Source of the DNA: Clostridium aceticum
GTDB lineage: Bacteria; Bacillota; Clostridia; Peptostreptococcales; Natronincolaceae
Direction: 5' to 3'
Assembly: GCF_001042715.1 (NCBI RefSeq)
Contig: NZ_CP009687.1
Coordinates: 669,418 to 733,417 of the forward strand
DNA length: 64,000 nucleotides
In this document: one piece after another, positions 24,465 to 34,158 of the stretch
How the letters are laid out: every line of letters begins with the position of its first letter
Position numbering within the stretch: position 1 is the first letter of the stretch
Notes under the pieces: generated by a model
The model's input: only the letters and a program-made list of their open reading frames with translations
The model's database searches: none
What the model was told of the DNA's origin: nothing
Made by a program: the position numbers and the translations under genes

Positions 24465-27215
24465 ATGAATAGTAGATTATGGGGTGATTTTGTAAGAAAA
24501 GGTATCTTATCCTTGGAGATTGAGGAAGAAATCTCTAAAAGTTGGAAAGCTTCAAAAGTTTGTAATGTTTCATGTGAAGCACCCTATGAAGAACAGGAAA
24601 TGAGTAGTTCCGCACTGGAAAAACTGCTTCATCTGCATAGATATAAGTTAGCAACTATAAAAAAGCATCTTGATAGACTTAACAAAGGCTTCAAGGAAAA
24701 CACACACAAGACAAACTATGGAGTGTTATTACTCAGCAAGCAAGGATATTTACTTCATTCTATAAATACTTTTTCTGAAGAAGAAGAGACATTATTAGGG
24801 TTGAAAATAGGTACGAATTGGGGAATAGATGTGAAGGGTACTACAGCCATAGGACTTGCATTGACTGACAATAAGGCTGTGGTTGTGAATAACTGTCAGC
24901 ACTATCAAGAAAGGTACCACCCTTATATCACAGAGGCTATACCTATACAAAATTCACAGAGAGAATTGCTTTATATATTAGGCATGGTAAGTTCTTCCTG
25001 TGAACATAGCAAATTACTAAGCACATTAGGAAACATTACGGCAAAATCTATAGAAAATGAAATCATTGCTATGAAATATAAAGATGAGATAAAAGAGCTG
25101 AAGGAAAAAAGTATTAAACAAAATAAGCTATACGAAACCCAGACAAACTTATTGAACTATATATTAAACCATACAAAAGAAATGATTTTTATTATGAATG
25201 AAAAAGGCAAGTATGTCTTACTAAATAAAGCTTCATGGAAATTTATGAAGGAAAATCAGGTATACAGTTTAGAAGATATTTATAAAAAGTTGCAGGTATG
25301 CGATTTAGAGGGAAAAAGAAAAACAAGTAAAGAAGATCCAACTTTATCGGTATTTACAGAAAATCCTATCTATAGATGTAGGGCCATGATAAAAAAACTT
25401 CAGGGGGAGGAAAGATATTATAATATTCATTCAATTCCCTACTGTGATCATCACGATAGAAGGCTGGCGATTGCAATCATTGAAGATGTTACTGACTATA
25501 TTGAATTGCAGGAAATGAAGAATAGCTTTGAGCATAAGGCAGAACAACTGGAGACGGTTATCAATACGATTTCTGACGGTATAGCCATTTTAAGTCCTGA
25601 GGGTGATTATATTATGATGAATCCTGCATGCCTTAAAATGCTTCCTTGTTTAGAGATGGAGCAGCAGGACCACTGTAATATTCATGATGAAGCAGCCAAA
25701 GAAAAATCATGTAGTGTTATAGATAAAAAATCCTTCGAAATTCTCCCTTGCCTAAAGGCAAAAGGGCAGAATCATCGCAAAAAATTTGGTGAAGTAGTAG
25801 AAGAAAAGATATGCAATATTTGTACCATAGATAAAAATGGTAGTGCTATCGAAGTGGAAGACTATCCACTGGTGGAAGTACTAGCGGGAAAAAAGATAAA
25901 AAACCAAACCTTTGTTATCAATAAGAATAACAAGATGACTTATATCCGATTAAGTGGAAGTCCTGTGTTTGATGCAGCAGGTAAATTATCTTATGCTGTG
26001 ATAGGTATAAATGATATTACCAAGACAACAAAACAGGAAATCAAAATAAAACAACAAAAAGAATTTATGAATAGTGTAATGGATAGTATTTCTATTCCTA
26101 TAGCAGTTGTAAGCTATCCCAGTGGGGTGTATGAATATTTAAATAGTAAGCAATTAGAAATCTTTTCTGAAGTTATAGGAAAAATGCTAACCTACAAACA
26201 AGTAATAGGAAAAACTACTTATGAGATTTTGCCTCCTGAGTATTTGCACTGTATAGAGGAGCAAAAAGAAACAGATGTAGTAGCGACAGAGAAGATGGTT
26301 TCGGTTCAACTTGCTAAAGGAGGTACACGGCACTATCAGGTAGTGTGTACCACCCTCTCTAACAAGGTAGATGAAAAAAAGCAAATCGTAGTGGTGGGAA
26401 TGGATGTGACACCTCAGGTAAAACTACAGGAGGAAACAGAACTATTAACAAAATCCAAGGAGGATTATTTTGCAACTATTTCTCATGAGCTACGTTCTCC
26501 CATTGCTATTATACACTCTGCTGTGCAGATGTTCAAAAGTGAACATTATGCAAAACAGTTCAATGATGGGACAAGGAAACTTATTTCAAGAGTAGAAAAA
26601 AATACCTACAGGCTACTAAGATTGGTTAATAACTTTTTAGATATTACCAGAGCGGAAGCAGGATTTATGAAACTAAATCTTACTAACACCAATATAGTAA
26701 CCTATACGGACTTTATAGTAGAATCAATCTTGCCTATTGGAGAAAAAAAGGGTATTAAAATTGACTTTTTATATGATTGTAATACAAAGACAATCTCCTT
26801 AGATATTGAAAAATATGAACGAATTTTATTGAACTTGCTGTCCAATGCCTTTAAATTTACAGAAGAAAATGGCAGGATTCAAGTATATATTAAGGAAGAA
26901 GAAAAATATATGAAGGTAGGAGTAAAGGATACGGGCATAGGCATACCACAAGAGGAAATCGATAAAATCTTCGATCGTTTTTATATTTCAGAGAATATCA
27001 ATAAAAGGGAGAATGGGGGAACTGGTATTGGTCTTTCTCTAGTAAAAAAGCTTATGGAGTTTATGGGAGGAAAGGTAGAAGTACATAGTAAAGAAGGTGC
27101 TGGCAGTGAATTTATACTGCTTTTTCCAAAGCATATAGAGGAGGAAAATTTAAGTAATGAAAAAGAAATTCAATTAACAGAAAGTGCTTATCTAGAGTTA
27201 GAAAATATCCCTTAA
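24465..27215 (+). CDS. GAF/PAS sensor histidine kinase
   Basis: 916-residue apparently soluble kinase. N-terminal domain (about 1-205) resembles the sensory part of AcoR-type sigma-54 activators, with LLGLKIGTNWGIDVKGTTAIGLAL and NNCQHYQ. Two to three PAS domains follow (about 225-350, 365-530, 540-660). HisKA has TISHELRSPIAI with phospho-acceptor His674; HATPase has NLLSNAFKFTE, DTGIGIPQEEIDKIFDRFY and GGTGIGLSLVKKLME. The second PAS carries a duplicated 34-residue cysteine-containing segment (LPCL at 393 and 427). No response regulator is adjacent. It converges on amtB, so a nitrogen role is possible but unproven. ATG with a weak GAGG-type site. Confidence 0.9.
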   Translation: MNSRLWGDFVRKGILSLEIEEEISKSWKASKVCNVSCEAPYEEQEMSSSALEKLLHLHRYKLATIKKHLDRLNKGFKENTHKTNYGVLLLSKQGYLLHSINTFSEEEETLLGLKIGTNWGIDVKGTTAIGLALTDNKAVVVNNCQHYQERYHPYITEAIPIQNSQRELLYILGMVSSSCEHSKLLSTLGNITAKSIENEIIAMKYKDEIKELKEKSIKQNKLYETQTNLLNYILNHTKEMIFIMNEKGKYVLLNKASWKFMKENQVYSLEDIYKKLQVCDLEGKRKTSKEDPTLSVFTENPIYRCRAMIKKLQGEERYYNIHSIPYCDHHDRRLAIAIIEDVTDYIELQEMKNSFEHKAEQLETVINTISDGIAILSPEGDYIMMNPACLKMLPCLEMEQQDHCNIHDEAAKEKSCSVIDKKSFEILPCLKAKGQNHRKKFGEVVEEKICNICTIDKNGSAIEVEDYPLVEVLAGKKIKNQTFVINKNNKMTYIRLSGSPVFDAAGKLSYAVIGINDITKTTKQEIKIKQQKEFMNSVMDSISIPIAVVSYPSGVYEYLNSKQLEIFSEVIGKMLTYKQVIGKTTYEILPPEYLHCIEEQKETDVVATEKMVSVQLAKGGTRHYQVVCTTLSNKVDEKKQIVVVGMDVTPQVKLQEETELLTKSKEDYFATISHELRSPIAIIHSAVQMFKSEHYAKQFNDGTRKLISRVEKNTYRLLRLVNNFLDITRAEAGFMKLNLTNTNIVTYTDFIVESILPIGEKKGIKIDFLYDCNTKTISLDIEKYERILLNLLSNAFKFTEENGRIQVYIKEEEKYMKVGVKDTGIGIPQEEIDKIFDRFYISENINKRENGGTGIGLSLVKKLMEFMGGKVEVHSKEGAGSEFILLFPKHIEEENLSNEKEIQLTESAYLELENIP

Positions 27216-27248
27216 AATATAAAACGATATTCCACAATTTCATGGTAA

Positions 27249-27286
27249 GACAAAGGAAGAGGGTCTGGTGCTCCTCTTCCTTTGTC
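27249..27286. terminator. Bidirectional hairpin between kinase gene and amtB
   Basis: Perfect 14-bp stem GACAAAGGAAGAGG/CCTCTTCCTTTGTC; no strong T tail on either side. Confidence 0.7.
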
Positions 27287-27296
27287 AAGATATTGC

Positions 27297-28556
27297 TTAT
27301 ATATTAGATATATTAGGGATCGATTTTGGTTGGAAGTCTGCATAGCTTTCGATACCATGTTCTTCAATATCTAAGCCTTTTAATTCCTCGTCTGCTGGTA
27401 CGCGAAGACCTATTGTGCTCTTTATAACTTTAAATAGGATAAAGGTAGTTGAACAGGTCCATAAAGCTACTGCTGCTACGCCAGTTAATTGGACTAATAA
27501 CAAACTGACACCGCCTCCATAAAATAAACCACCTTCTACAGCAAACAATCCTACAGCAATGGTTCCGATAGAACCACAAATCCCATGAACCCCTACGGCT
27601 CCAACGGGGTCGTCAATTTTTAATACTTTATCTACAAATTCAACCCCATAAACAATTGCTATACCGGCAATAATACCGATGGCAACGGCTCCCATAGGAC
27701 TAACAACATCAGTACCTGCTGTAATTCCTACCAATCCTGCTAAAGAACCATTGAGGGTCATACTAACATCAGGTTTACCATAGCGAACCCAAGTAATCAT
27801 CATAGCTACGACTGTAGATGCAGCAGCAGCTAAGTTTGTTGTAATAAAAATATGAGATATACCATTATAGTCCATACCAGATAAAGTAGAACCAGGATTA
27901 AAGCCAAACCATCCTAACCATAGAATGAAGACACCTAAGGCTCCTAGGGTTAAACTATGACCTGGAATAGCCTGTGGTTTACCTTGGCTGTTATATTTCC
28001 CAATACGAGGTCCAATCACCCAAGCTCCTACTAAAGCAGACCATCCACCAACAGAGTGAACAACAGTAGAACCCGCAAAGTCCATAAAACCTAATTCACT
28101 TAACCAGCCGCCACCCCAAATCCAATGACCTACTACAGGATAAACAATCAAGCTTATAAAGAAACTATAAACTAAATAAGAGCTAAATTTTGTTCTTTCT
28201 GCCATTGCTCCTGACACAATAGTTGCAGCAGTAGCACAAAAAACTGTTTGAAAAATCAGAAAAGCTTCTTTAGGGATAGTCAATTCCAAGTGAGCTATAC
28301 TCATATTGGAAAAGAGACTAAGGTTTCCAATAAAACCACCGTTACTTAAACCAAACATAATACTAAAACCAATACACCAATAAACTAGAGAACCTATACA
28401 AAAGTCCATGAGGTTTTTCATGATAATATTTCCTGCATTTTTTGCTCTTGTAAAACCAGTTTCCACCATAGCAAAACCAGCTTGCATAAAAAATACTAAG
28501 GCAGAAGCAACTAATACCCATATGGTATCTATAGCAAAGATAAATTCATTGTTCAT
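27297..28556 (-). CDS. amtB: Ammonium transporter
   Basis: 419-residue Amt/MEP channel for ammonium uptake. Visible are the start MNNEFIFAIDTIWVLVASALVFFMQ-type first segment with GFAMVETGFTRAKNAGNI, the signature DFAGSTVVHSVGGWSALVGAWVIGPRIG, and DDPVGAVGVHGICGSIGTIAVGLF with the second pore histidine. The cytoplasmic tail is short. It follows glnK by about 50 bases on the same strand, the conserved arrangement in which the PII protein plugs the channel. Expression probably depends on the glnK leader. Confidence 0.96.
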   Translation of the reverse strand: MNNEFIFAIDTIWVLVASALVFFMQAGFAMVETGFTRAKNAGNIIMKNLMDFCIGSLVYWCIGFSIMFGLSNGGFIGNLSLFSNMSIAHLELTIPKEAFLIFQTVFCATAATIVSGAMAERTKFSSYLVYSFFISLIVYPVVGHWIWGGGWLSELGFMDFAGSTVVHSVGGWSALVGAWVIGPRIGKYNSQGKPQAIPGHSLTLGALGVFILWLGWFGFNPGSTLSGMDYNGISHIFITTNLAAAASTVVAMMITWVRYGKPDVSMTLNGSLAGLVGITAGTDVVSPMGAVAIGIIAGIAIVYGVEFVDKVLKIDDPVGAVGVHGICGSIGTIAVGLFAVEGGLFYGGGVSLLLVQLTGVAAVALWTCSTTFILFKVIKSTIGLRVPADEELKGLDIEEHGIESYADFQPKSIPNISNI

Positions 28557-28609
28557 ATCTAATCAACTCCTTTGTCGTAATCATTTCAATTAAAATAGTA
28601 TTTCATAAT

Positions 28610-28957
28610 TTATAATGCCTCTTCAGCCTCTTCGCCTGTTCGAATACGTATTACCTTATCAACAGGTATAACAAAAATCTTGCCATCTCCAATGCCGCCA
28701 GTACTACAAATCTTCTTTGCTGAATCAATCACTGAATCTGCCAACTCTTCACTAGCAACAACTTCAACCTTTACTTTAGGTAATAAGTCCACACTATATT
28801 CTGTGCCTCGATAATATTCTGTTTTCCCTTTTTGTAGACCAAAGCCCAGCACCTGTGTTACCGTCATGCCTGAAATCCCGATGTCATTCAAAGCTTTTTT
28901 TAATTCTTCAAACTTGCTTTGACGTGTAATGATTTCGATTTTTACTATTTTACTCAT
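28610..28957 (-). CDS. glnK: PII-family nitrogen regulatory protein
   Basis: 115-residue trimeric signal protein reading 2-oxoglutarate, ATP and ADP. The T-loop is LGFGLQKGKTEYYRGTEYSVDLLPKVK, with Tyr54 matching the uridylylated Tyr51 of enteric PII. The B-loop is STGGIGDGKIFV and the C-loop is VDKVIRIRTGE. GGAGGTG lies before the ATG. Directly upstream is a leader with a strong intrinsic terminator, so the glnK-amtB operon seems to be under transcription attenuation. Confidence 0.95.
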   Translation of the reverse strand: MSKIVKIEIITRQSKFEELKKALNDIGISGMTVTQVLGFGLQKGKTEYYRGTEYSVDLLPKVKVEVVASEELADSVIDSAKKICSTGGIGDGKIFVIPVDKVIRIRTGEEAEEAL

Positions 28958-28984
28958 TTACTTCACCTCCCAATAAATTGTAGC

Positions 28985-29060
28985 AATAAAAAAACGCCCG
29001 CTACAAAAGGAATAAATTTTACTACCTTTGTAGAGGACGCCCTTGCCCATAAAAAATATT
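28985..29060 (-). promoter_or_regulatory. glnK-amtB leader with intrinsic terminator and competing small hairpins
   Basis: On the minus strand GCGTCCTCTACAAAGG (29040-29025) pairs with CCTTTTGTAGCGGGCG (29010-28995) and is followed by seven T, a full terminator just before the glnK ribosome site. Two small hairpins overlap its 5' arm: GGGC-AAGGGC-GTCC (29048-29035) and CTAC-AAAG-GTAG (29033-29022). The hexaloop with A1 and G4 recalls targets of ANTAR antiterminators. A TATAAT lies upstream near 29080. No ANTAR gene is seen in the window. Confidence 0.6.
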
Positions 29061-29142
29061 TGTTTGTTATAATACATTATACAATATATTCTAAAAATAG
29101 CAATACCTTTTTTAAAACTTTTCAGAATTTTTTAAAAAATAA

Positions 29143-30774
29143 CTAATTACCAAGCATGATACTGATATCCAAAAGTTCCTTCTGTAGTTCCAATAGCTTG
29201 TTTTTCAATTGATCATAGTCTTTCTTTAATACATCATCGTCTATAAAGCGATTTGTTTTTGAAACTAAACTTTCAAATTGGTCATATACCAGTTGAAGCT
29301 CTTTCTTTATATTTTCTCTTCTCTGAATAGGTTCTAATATCTCGCCGGAATGGGCCTTTAGTACATCATTTTCTATTTGAAAGCTATAACCCATGTTAGG
29401 AATGATGGTAGAAATGCCATACTTGTTTTTTATCTTTTGTGCCAGTGTAGTAGAAGCCTCTTCTTCTCCATGCACTAAGAAGATCTTTTGGGGCTTTTTC
29501 TTAAAACCGCCAAGCCAATTTAGTAAGTCGGATTGATCCCCGTGTCCAGAAAATCCTTCTATACTATGAATTTCTGCCAAGACAGCTATTTCTTCTCCAA
29601 ATAGTTTTACTTTTTTTACCCCATCCTGGAGAATTCTCCCCAATGTACCGGCAGCTTGATACCCAACAAAGATAACGCTATTTTTCGCTTTCCATAGGTT
29701 ATGTTTTAGATGGTGTCGTACTCTACCAGCAGTGCACATACCACTGGCGGAGATAATTACTTTAGGATAGTTAGCATCATTTAGCCTCATAGATTCATTA
29801 TGATCCCGTACAAAATAAAGATTATCAAACTCTAGGGGATTATCACCGCTTAGTATCAACTTTTTTGCTTCTTCATCAAAACAGTAGGCATTCCTCTTAA
29901 AAATCTCTGTAGCAGAGACCGCCATAGGGCTATCGAGATAAATAGGTGCTCTGAGAAAGGTTTCTAAATCCTCTGTATATTCATAGTACTTATTTAACTC
30001 ATAAATTAGCTCCTGCGTTCTTCCGACAGCAAAGGAGGGGATAATTACTGTACCTCCTCGTAGTATAGTAGCATTAATGACTTCCATCAGTTTTTCCATG
30101 CGTTGCTCTATGTTTTCATGGAGACGGTTGCCGTAGGTAGATTCTAAAATAAGATAATCCGCACTTTCTATTAAATCAGGGTCACGAATTAAAGGCTTGT
30201 TTTTCATACCAATGTCTCCAGAAAAAACAATTTTGACAGTGTCATCCTTTTCAGTAATCCATAATTCTATAATGGAGGAACCCAATATATGACCTGCATC
30301 TTGAAAGCGTATTGAAATACTATCGTTGAGGGTAATCTTTTGATGATAAAGGGCTGCTTCAAAGTACCTTAAACTATTCGTAGCCTCCTGGGCTGTATAC
30401 AAGGGCTGTACAAGAGGTTTCCCAGCTCGTTTTGCTTTTCTGTTTTCCCATTCTGCATCAGATTCTTGAATATGACCACTATCTACCAGCATGATTTCTG
30501 CCAAGTCTTTTGTGGCTTTAGTGCAAATGATTTTTCCACGGAATCCTTCTTTTACTAACTTTGGTATCCTACCGCTATGATCGATATGGGCATGGCTCAA
30601 AAGAAGATAATCGATTTCAGCAGGGTTAAACTGAAAATCTTGAAAGTTTAAGGATTCTAGATCTTTGGTCCCTTGAAACAAACCACAGTCCAGCAAAATC
30701 TTATACTTTCCTGCAGAAATTAAAATATTGGAACCAGTAACCACTTTGGCAGCACCTAAAAATTGTATTTGCAT
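29143..30774 (-). CDS. Beta-CASP metallo-beta-lactamase family RNase-like protein
   Basis: 543 residues. The metallo-beta-lactamase core has HAHIDHSG (residues 61-66) and a later SGDIG; the beta-CASP insertion and C-terminal RMMBL region are seen in IPSFAVGRTQELIYEL, ISASGMCTAGRVRHHL and IEGFSGHGDQSDLLNWL. This arrangement matches archaeal-type CPSF-like and YsxA/MBL-fold RNA-processing enzymes, not RNase J. A C-terminal extension of about 80 residues is helical and charged. GGAGGAAG precedes the ATG. Substrate unknown; RNA is the family expectation. Confidence 0.88.
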   Translation of the reverse strand: MQIQFLGAAKVVTGSNILISAGKYKILLDCGLFQGTKDLESLNFQDFQFNPAEIDYLLLSHAHIDHSGRIPKLVKEGFRGKIICTKATKDLAEIMLVDSGHIQESDAEWENRKAKRAGKPLVQPLYTAQEATNSLRYFEAALYHQKITLNDSISIRFQDAGHILGSSIIELWITEKDDTVKIVFSGDIGMKNKPLIRDPDLIESADYLILESTYGNRLHENIEQRMEKLMEVINATILRGGTVIIPSFAVGRTQELIYELNKYYEYTEDLETFLRAPIYLDSPMAVSATEIFKRNAYCFDEEAKKLILSGDNPLEFDNLYFVRDHNESMRLNDANYPKVIISASGMCTAGRVRHHLKHNLWKAKNSVIFVGYQAAGTLGRILQDGVKKVKLFGEEIAVLAEIHSIEGFSGHGDQSDLLNWLGGFKKKPQKIFLVHGEEEASTTLAQKIKNKYGISTIIPNMGYSFQIENDVLKAHSGEILEPIQRRENIKKELQLVYDQFESLVSKTNRFIDDDVLKKDYDQLKNKLLELQKELLDISIMLGN

Positions 30775-31018
30775 AAGTATCTTCCTCCATTTATAATGTT
30801 TGGTTTTTAAAATATATACCCAGTTATATCTTATGCTCTCAAAATATATTTAAGGAATAGAAAGTTTATTATAGGATAAATTCTATTAAGTATACCTACT
30901 TCCTTATATTATGCTATAATTAGATGAAAATATAGTAATATATCCAATAAGAAAACGATACTATAAGGTATAATGAAGAAAAGTATTGAATAAGCCATTA
31001 ACTTATAGGAGTGAGCAG

Positions 31019-31738
31019 ATGATTTCAGATATAGATTTAATTTTTAGATTAGTTTCAGCGGCAATTTTAGGAGGATTAATAGGGCTTGAGAGAGAAGTAA
31101 ACAATAGACCCGCAGGGTTTCGTACCCATATCCTAGTGACAGTAGGCTCCTGTTTAATTATGGTGCTGTCTATTTATGGTTTCGTTGGTTTTGGCCCTGA
31201 AGGAAGAGGCGGGGAACCTGCTAGATTAGCTGCCCAAGTAGTAAGTGGTATAGGATTTCTAGGAGCTGGAACCATTATGCGGGAAGGCACAAATGTAAGG
31301 GGACTTACTACTGCTGCCAGCATTTGGATCAGTGGGGGTATTGGACTAGCGATGGGAGCTGGATTTTATTTAGGGGCAGCTATTACTACAATGATAGCTT
31401 TGTTTTCTCTGGCTAGCTTAGGTGTGGTAGAAAAACGAATAGCAAGGCTAAAACGTTATTCTGAGCTAAGGATCAAGGGTATTGGCCGTCCAGGTTTTAT
31501 AGGGGAAATTGGTACGGCTTTGGGAAGATTCCATATTAGTATAAAGAATATTGTGATAGAAAACGATTTTGTTCAAGAAGATCATGACCATGAATATAAT
31601 ATTCACCTTACTTTTTATATCAGAGTACCTGTAAAATTAAACCGTATGGAATTATATTGCTACTTAAAACAAATCAAGGGATTAGAGAGTGTGATATGGG
31701 ATAATATTCAGGTGATTTTTAATAATAAAATTCTGTAA
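31019..31738 (+). CDS. MgtC/SapB-family membrane protein
   Basis: About 239 residues. The membrane domain (about 1-140) has LGGLIGLEREVNNRPAGFRTHILV and GIGFLGAGTIMREG...VRGLTTAASIW, the MgtC signature. The C-terminal cytoplasmic domain (about 150-235) is ACT-like. MgtC proteins are tied to growth in low magnesium and to ATP synthase control in pathogens; in other bacteria the role is unclear. ATG 31019 follows AGGAG at seven bases; an upstream TTG is less likely. First of five same-strand genes. Confidence 0.88.
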   Translation: MISDIDLIFRLVSAAILGGLIGLEREVNNRPAGFRTHILVTVGSCLIMVLSIYGFVGFGPEGRGGEPARLAAQVVSGIGFLGAGTIMREGTNVRGLTTAASIWISGGIGLAMGAGFYLGAAITTMIALFSLASLGVVEKRIARLKRYSELRIKGIGRPGFIGEIGTALGRFHISIKNIVIENDFVQEDHDHEYNIHLTFYIRVPVKLNRMELYCYLKQIKGLESVIWDNIQVIFNNKIL

Positions 31739-31767
31739 ATTTGTCCTGTAAAAGGGGAGTATGTAAA

Positions 31768-32838
31768 ATGGAGAAAATATATTTATCAGAGATAGAAAAT
31801 GGAACACCCATTAATTGTGATTTGTGTAATGATAAAGGTGTGATTTTAGTAAAGAAAGGAACAAGAGTCACAGAGGAATTAAAAAAAAAGCTACAAAAAA
31901 ATAACATTATTTTTTTGATAGGAAACTCTTCTCCATTTGATAATTTAGAAGACAGCATGGCGTATTTGGATGAAGTGGTGGTAAAGCAGATACAAGAAAC
32001 AAAACAAGTATATAAGCAAACTTTTTATCAACTGAGCAGAGAGTTTGAGACCTTTAAAACCAGCGATCGATTAGATAAAAAAATGGTTACAGATATTGCT
32101 AAAAGCCTAGTATCCAACATAGCTACCAATCAACAAGTTTATATGAGTATTCAAGGGATTAGAAGTAAGGACATCTATACCTATCTTCATTCTATAGATG
32201 TATCTATTTTTATGATACTATTTGGAAAAAGCTTAAGTTTAGATCCTATGCAGTTAGTAAATGCAGCTACGGCTGGGATTTTGCATGATATAGGAAAAAT
32301 GAAAATTCCAGACCATGTCTTGTTAAAACCCGAAAAACTCTTACCGGAAGAAATGGAAGTTATGAAAAAACATACAATCTATGGATATGAAATTTTAAAA
32401 AATCATTTAGGATATGAAGAATCTATTGCTAGGGTAGCAAAGGAGCATCATGAAAGGATGGATAAAGGAGGTTATCCTCAAGGAGTGGGGTGGGAAAATC
32501 TTCACTTGTTTTCAAAGATGACAGCCATATGTGATATTTATGATGCAATAACAGCACAGCGGGTTTATAAAAAACCGATGTTACCCCACAAAGCCACTGA
32601 ATATTTGATGACAGTTGTGGGAACTCATTTAGACCAAGAACTAGTTAGAAGGTTTGTTCATAATATAGCTACATATCCATTAGGAGCAAAAGTATTGTTA
32701 AATACAGGAGAAGAAGGTATTGTGATCAGTATTAATAATAGTTTCCCTCAGCGGCCAGTGATCAAAATTATTAATACGAATAAAATTAGAGATTTATTGG
32801 TAGAATTAACAATATTTATTAAAGAGGTATTAGAGTAA
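31768..32838 (+). CDS. HD-GYP domain phosphodiesterase
   Basis: About 356 residues: an N-terminal region without a recognised domain (1-125) followed by HD-GYP (about 130-300). Metal-binding His173-Asp174 occur in LHDIGKMKIP, and His227-His228 in EHHERMDKGGYP, so the catalytic site looks intact for c-di-GMP hydrolysis. A further C-terminal stretch (about 310-356, KVLLNTGEEGIVISI...RPVIKII) is typical of clostridial members. Start ATG 31768, after AGGGGAG. Starts 29 bases after the MgtC gene and precedes a receiver-phosphatase gene, suggesting a signalling operon. Confidence 0.9.
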   Translation: MEKIYLSEIENGTPINCDLCNDKGVILVKKGTRVTEELKKKLQKNNIIFLIGNSSPFDNLEDSMAYLDEVVVKQIQETKQVYKQTFYQLSREFETFKTSDRLDKKMVTDIAKSLVSNIATNQQVYMSIQGIRSKDIYTYLHSIDVSIFMILFGKSLSLDPMQLVNAATAGILHDIGKMKIPDHVLLKPEKLLPEEMEVMKKHTIYGYEILKNHLGYEESIARVAKEHHERMDKGGYPQGVGWENLHLFSKMTAICDIYDAITAQRVYKKPMLPHKATEYLMTVVGTHLDQELVRRFVHNIATYPLGAKVLLNTGEEGIVISINNSFPQRPVIKIINTNKIRDLLVELTIFIKEVLE

Positions 32839-32912
32839 AAAATTTCACAATTTATGAAATAAGCGTTAAACTATAATAAAATATATCAAGGAAGTAAGGG
32901 TTGTGATATAAG

Positions 32913-34133
32913 ATGGGATATGGAAAAGCGTTAATATTACACGAGGAAACAGACGATCATTGGGACATAAAAAAAATACTTAGAAGATATGGACATGAAG
33001 TAATAGAAAGATCTATAGCCTCCAATATAATTGTAGAGGTACTAAGTCTTATGCCTCATATCATCATTATGGATATACAAGGGCAAGAGGGTGCATATTT
33101 AGAAGTATGCAAGCTTTTAAAAGAAGATGATAGGACCTCGGAGATCCCTTTGATGGCAGTTCTAAGGGGCAAGGCTTTCTACCAAAAACTTCAATGGATT
33201 GAATATGGTATTAATGATTATATACAGGAACCTTTTGACGAAAAAGAATTCATGTTAAAAGTAAAGAATAATTTAAAGCTATCAAGTTTACAACAAAAGC
33301 ATAATAAGACGAAAAAGGCACTGAAGGAAAGTTTAGCTATCATAAACAAGCAGAAAGTGGAGCTTGAAAATAATTTAACCATGGCTTCAAAAATCCAGGA
33401 GGCACTTATTCCAAAGTCCCTTGGTAACATACCAAACTGTTCTTTTTTCTGGCACTTTCAACCTTCAGGTAAGGTAGGGGGAGATACATTTGATGTTTTT
33501 ATGCTGGATGAAGACCATATGGGGCTTTATGTGATTGATGTAATGGGTCATGGGGTAGCTTCCTCTATGTTGGCAGTAGCTTTATCAGAATTTCTTATTT
33601 TAGATGTGGATAGAGGGTCACCTTTAAAGAAAAAAATTGATCGACCTCCTTATTACGAAATCATTTCACCATTAGAAGTTATAAATTATTTAAATAAGAG
33701 ATTTCCTTTTACAAAATATCATCAGTACTTTACTATTTTCTACATGGTTCTAAACGTAAAAACAGGAGTACTAAAATACGTTAGGGCTGCCCATCCTTCT
33801 CCTATATTAGTGAGAGATGACGGTGAAGTGACGGAATTAGACGGATATGGAACGCCAGTGGGCTTTGAGTTTACAGAGGGCTATGAAGAAAAAACTATCT
33901 ATTTAGAGTCAGGAGATCACTTAATTATCTATACAGATGGACTATTGGAATTGAAGGCAGAAAACGGAAAAACATTGGAGTACGATGGGCTTATGGAATA
34001 CCTGCAAAACGAGATACAACACAGTTATCCTAATCATTATTTAACTTACAATTTAAATCAATTAGCCAAAGCACAGGAAAAATTAAAGGACGATTTATCT
34101 GTATTAGAAATGAAATGGATAAAATTTCTATAA
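32913..34133 (+). CDS. Receiver domain fused to SpoIIE/RsbU-type PP2C phosphatase
   Basis: 406 residues. Receiver domain (about 4-125) with putative acceptor Asp54 (IIIMDIQG), then a coiled-coil linker (130-165) and a PP2C/SpoIIE domain (about 170-405) with metal motifs PSGKVGGDTFDVF, VIDVMGHGVASSM and LKDDLSVLEMK. The conserved receiver lysine is replaced: IQEPF stands where most have KPF, so normal phospho-signalling may be altered. Such proteins usually dephosphorylate anti-sigma antagonists; none is nearby. The next gene is an HPr-like protein carrying a Ser46 site, a conceivable substrate. Confidence 0.9.
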   Translation: MGYGKALILHEETDDHWDIKKILRRYGHEVIERSIASNIIVEVLSLMPHIIIMDIQGQEGAYLEVCKLLKEDDRTSEIPLMAVLRGKAFYQKLQWIEYGINDYIQEPFDEKEFMLKVKNNLKLSSLQQKHNKTKKALKESLAIINKQKVELENNLTMASKIQEALIPKSLGNIPNCSFFWHFQPSGKVGGDTFDVFMLDEDHMGLYVIDVMGHGVASSMLAVALSEFLILDVDRGSPLKKKIDRPPYYEIISPLEVINYLNKRFPFTKYHQYFTIFYMVLNVKTGVLKYVRAAHPSPILVRDDGEVTELDGYGTPVGFEFTEGYEEKTIYLESGDHLIIYTDGLLELKAENGKTLEYDGLMEYLQNEIQHSYPNHYLTYNLNQLAKAQEKLKDDLSVLEMKWIKFL

Positions 34134-34158
34134 ATATTTGAAGGGAAGGTAAGGAAGA

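Noticed and set aside
32855..32880. GCGTTAAACTATAATAAAA as a further family A end
   Set aside because: Only eight bases match and a promoter -10 element explains the rest.
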